Below, one piece after another: positions 59,706-64,000 of a DNA stretch of 64,000 nucleotides (position 1 is its first letter; every line of letters begins with the position of its first letter). This DNA is from Actinocatenispora rupis. Lineage in GTDB: Bacteria > Actinomycetota > Actinomycetes > Mycobacteriales > Micromonosporaceae. A program made the translations under genes and the position numbers. A model generated the notes under the pieces. That model was given only the letters and a program-made list of their open reading frames with translations, searched no databases and was not told the DNA's origin. The stretch lies in NCBI RefSeq assembly GCF_016861975.1, contig NZ_BOMB01000021.1, forward strand, positions 186,001 to 250,000, read 5' to 3'.

Positions 59706-60602
59706 TCAGCCGCCGCAGCCGCCGCCACCGCCGCAGCTCGACCCGCCGCCGCAACTCGACGAACTGGAGCCGCTGTCGGACGAGCCGCCCGAGCCGCCCG
59801 ACGACGGCTGGCTCAGCCCGAGACCGCCGGCGAACGTCGGGTCGGCGGCCCACAACGCGGCCACCCCGAACACGCCGACGCTCAGCGCCGCCTTGTTCGG
59901 CCCGTAGCTGGACCAGCTGGGCTTCATGCCGGGCGACAGCGCGTGGTTGCGCTGGCGTACCTGCTGGAGGGCGCGCTGGCCGGCGGGCGTCGCGCGGCGG
60001 ACCGTCACCTGGTAGGCGATCGTGGCGATCGCGACGGCGATCAGCAGCAGCACCAGGTTGCCGACCGGGCGGCCGTTGTCGATGCCCGCCACCAGCCGCA
60101 CCACACCGAGACCGAGTACGGCGGCCAGCAGCAGGCCGATGCCCCGCTGCGCGCGCCGCGCGGAGTCGGTGACGAGCAGCCCGGCGCGGGTCAGCCGGTC
60201 GGCGGTCGCCGCCAGCTCCGTCGCGACCGCCGGCTGCGCGGGGAGCGCGCCGAGCCGGACCGGCCGGGCCGCCGCCTGGTACACGTACCAGGAGAGTCGC
60301 GGCAGGTCCGGCGGCAGGTCGACCGGTCGCGCCACGACCGTCCTGCGCGAGTCGGTGGCCAGCGCCCCCGCGGCCTTCAACGCCCCGCAGGCCGCGAGTA
60401 CCGCGAGCGTCGGCCCCTTGTTCAGGTACGCCGCGTCGACCGGTGTCGCCGCCAGGTCCACCGCCGGCACGTCCCGCGGACCGCTCCGCACCACCGCCCG
60501 CCGTGCCACGAGGACGACGACGAGCGTCACCACCGCGAGCACCGCGTACAGGCCGAGGAACGCCGGCCCGCTGATTCCCCACGTGTCCGCCGCCATCGGC
60601 AC
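59706..60602 (-). CDS. Second TIGR04222 membrane protein with Ser/Gly/Cys-rich tail
   Basis: A 298-residue paralogue. N-terminal span FLGLYAVLAVVTLVVVLVA, then DAAYLNKGPTLAVLAACGALKAAG, paired central spans (GIGLLLAAVLGLGVVRLVAG; LVLLLIAVAIATIAYQVTV), and LSPGMKPSWSSYGPNKAALSVGVFG, which is nearly the same as in the downstream copy. It ends with a Ser/Gly tail carrying three Cys in CGG contexts. GTG 60602 follows AAAGGGGG. It leads the four-gene set; a 152-bp gap separates it from the second copy. It shares the tail idea but with fewer Cys. Confidence 0.85.
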   Translation of the reverse strand: MPMAADTWGISGPAFLGLYAVLAVVTLVVVLVARRAVVRSGPRDVPAVDLAATPVDAAYLNKGPTLAVLAACGALKAAGALATDSRRTVVARPVDLPPDLPRLSWYVYQAAARPVRLGALPAQPAVATELAATADRLTRAGLLVTDSARRAQRGIGLLLAAVLGLGVVRLVAGIDNGRPVGNLVLLLIAVAIATIAYQVTVRRATPAGQRALQQVRQRNHALSPGMKPSWSSYGPNKAALSVGVFGVAALWAADPTFAGGLGLSQPSSGGSGGSSDSGSSSSSCGGGSSCGGGGGCGG

Positions 60603-60723
60603 GTCGGCCCCCTTTCGCCCGCCCCATTCTGCGGTACTCCCGCACCCGTCGCCGTCCGTCGACCGGACGGTGCCCGTCGCCCGGGGCGGATCCGGCTCCG
60701 TTGTGCCGATCCGTACGGACGAC

Positions 60724-60751
60724 GGAGGGCCCGCCGGGTGGCGGGCCCTCC
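60724..60751 (-). terminator. Strong hairpin after the aconitase gene
   Basis: A perfect 12-bp stem, GGAGGGCCCGCC at 60724-60735 with GGCGGGCCCTCC at 60740-60751, closes a 4-nt loop, 14 bp past the aconitase stop. There is no T tract, as is common in actinomycetes. Confidence 0.75.
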
Positions 60752-60765
60752 GAGTGGTGCGTGGG

Positions 60766-63534
<2,769 letters not shown>

Positions 63535-63597
63535 GTCGTACTCCTTCGTCCTGGGTATGCAGGTGCAGTCTCGCGCACGGGCCGGTCCGGGACCGAC

Positions 63598-63611
63598 TTA
63601 GGCAAGCCTCA
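63598..63611 (-). promoter_or_regulatory. Possible iron-responsive half-palindrome upstream of acnA
   Basis: TTAGGC-AA-GCCTCA, with perfect AGGC/GCCT arms, resembles a compact IdeR/DtxR site and lies 64 bp before the acnA start, between divergent genes. Match to the full 19-bp consensus is partial. Confidence 0.35.
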
Positions 63612-63717
63612 GCAGGGCTGTCAGCACCGCGTTTTCTCGTAAACCGTACGTCCGTCTTGCTATTCGCGCAACCCGCGGGCATCGTGGTCCGCGTACCCGA
63701 TCGCAGCGGAGGTATTC

Positions 63718-64000
63718 GTGATCCACCACGTCCAGATCTCCTGCCCGGCCGGCAGCGAGGACACCCTGCGCGCCTTCTACACCGGCGTACTCGGCCTCGC
63801 CGAGATCACCAAACCCCCGGTACTCGCCGCCCGCGGCGGCTGCTGGTTCCGCGGCAACGGCATCGAACTGCACCTCGGCGTCGAGGCCGACTTCCGTCCC
63901 GCCCGCAAGGCGCACCCCGGCCTGATCTGGCCCGACCTCGACGCTCTCGCCGACCGGCTCACCTCCGCCGGCCACCCCGTCGACTGGGACGACAACTTCC
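63718..64000 (+). CDS. VOC (glyoxalase) family protein, 3' end outside window
   Basis: The first 94 residues of a vicinal-oxygen-chelate protein: VIHHVQISCPAGSEDTLRAFYTGVLGLAEITKPP is the opening beta-alpha-beta of the glyoxalase/bleomycin-resistance fold, with a metal-ligand His at residue 3-4. IELHLGVEADFRPARKAHPGL carries the Glu/His of the second half. GTG 63718 has GGAGG 5 bp upstream. Divergent from acnA. The specific reaction cannot be told from the fragment. Confidence 0.9.
   Translation, partial: MIHHVQISCPAGSEDTLRAFYTGVLGLAEITKPPVLAARGGCWFRGNGIELHLGVEADFRPARKAHPGLIWPDLDALADRLTSAGHPVDWDDNF

Overview
The window is very GC-rich, densely coded chromosomal DNA from a filamentous or at least Streptomyces/Micromonospora-like actinomycete. 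The evidence is lineage-typical content: a four-gene conservon, two large AfsR/SARP regulators, a PucR regulator, a SpoIIE-STAS partner-switching pair, a siderophore-interacting protein under an IdeR/DmdR-like box, TIGR04222 membrane proteins, and GTG starts with GGAGG ribosome sites. I see no rRNA, tRNA, CRISPR array, integrase or transposase. The genus cannot be fixed from the sequence alone.

Layout. 1-5.9 kb: a DUF3100 membrane protein and an amidohydrolase diverge from a PucR regulator, followed by a small hypothetical, a CapA lipoprotein and a slipin. 6.4-10.7 kb: a short conservon (histidine kinase, roadblock, DUF742, GTPase) continuing into a styrene/indole monooxygenase-like flavoenzyme and a rhamnose-mutarotase-like protein. 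10.9-15.6 kb: 6-phosphogluconate dehydrogenase, a dienelactone hydrolase with a DUF6295-like partner, and membrane hypotheticals. 15.6-21.6 kb: an AfsR-like regulator, an LppU-like protein and a pair of HEAT-like hypotheticals. 21.7-26.1 kb: a membrane P-loop NTPase with a one-base frameshift in its Walker A motif, a GNAT, and a MerR gene coupled to a membrane protein. 26.2-30.9 kb: an acyl-CoA dehydrogenase / APH-type kinase / SDR operon plus a FabG-like gene, bracketed by two copies of an AT-rich 16-bp-period repeat. 30.9-33 kb: two SDRs divergent from a TetR gene with visible operators.

33.6-39.1 kb: a complete peptide-type ABC importer. 39.1-47.8 kb: an alpha/beta hydrolase with a putative small regulator behind a 16-bp palindrome, a degenerate glycosyltransferase, the SpoIIE-STAS pair, an MMPL transporter and the siderophore-interacting protein. 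47.9-52.2 kb: M20 peptidase, GNAT, and a PadR operon with a FAD monooxygenase. 52.2-57.3 kb: a second AfsR-like regulator divergent from two translationally coupled imine-reductase-like genes, one D-type and one Y-type. 57.2-60.6 kb: a possible post-translational modification system, in which two TIGR04222 membrane proteins ending in Cys-Gly-rich tails sit in line with a DUF692/MNIO iron oxidase and a SCO6045-like partner, the last three genes joined by ATGA overlaps. 60.7-64 kb: aconitase and the start of a VOC protein.

Two sequence-wide signals stand out. The palindrome TCCACTGTGGA and close variants recur far more often than expected, inside and between genes. The tetranucleotide GTAC is abundant and appears to dictate use of otherwise rare codons such as GTA. 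The best candidate for an undescribed system is the MNIO/TIGR04222 locus; the D/Y imine reductase pair and the conservon-monooxygenase operon come next.
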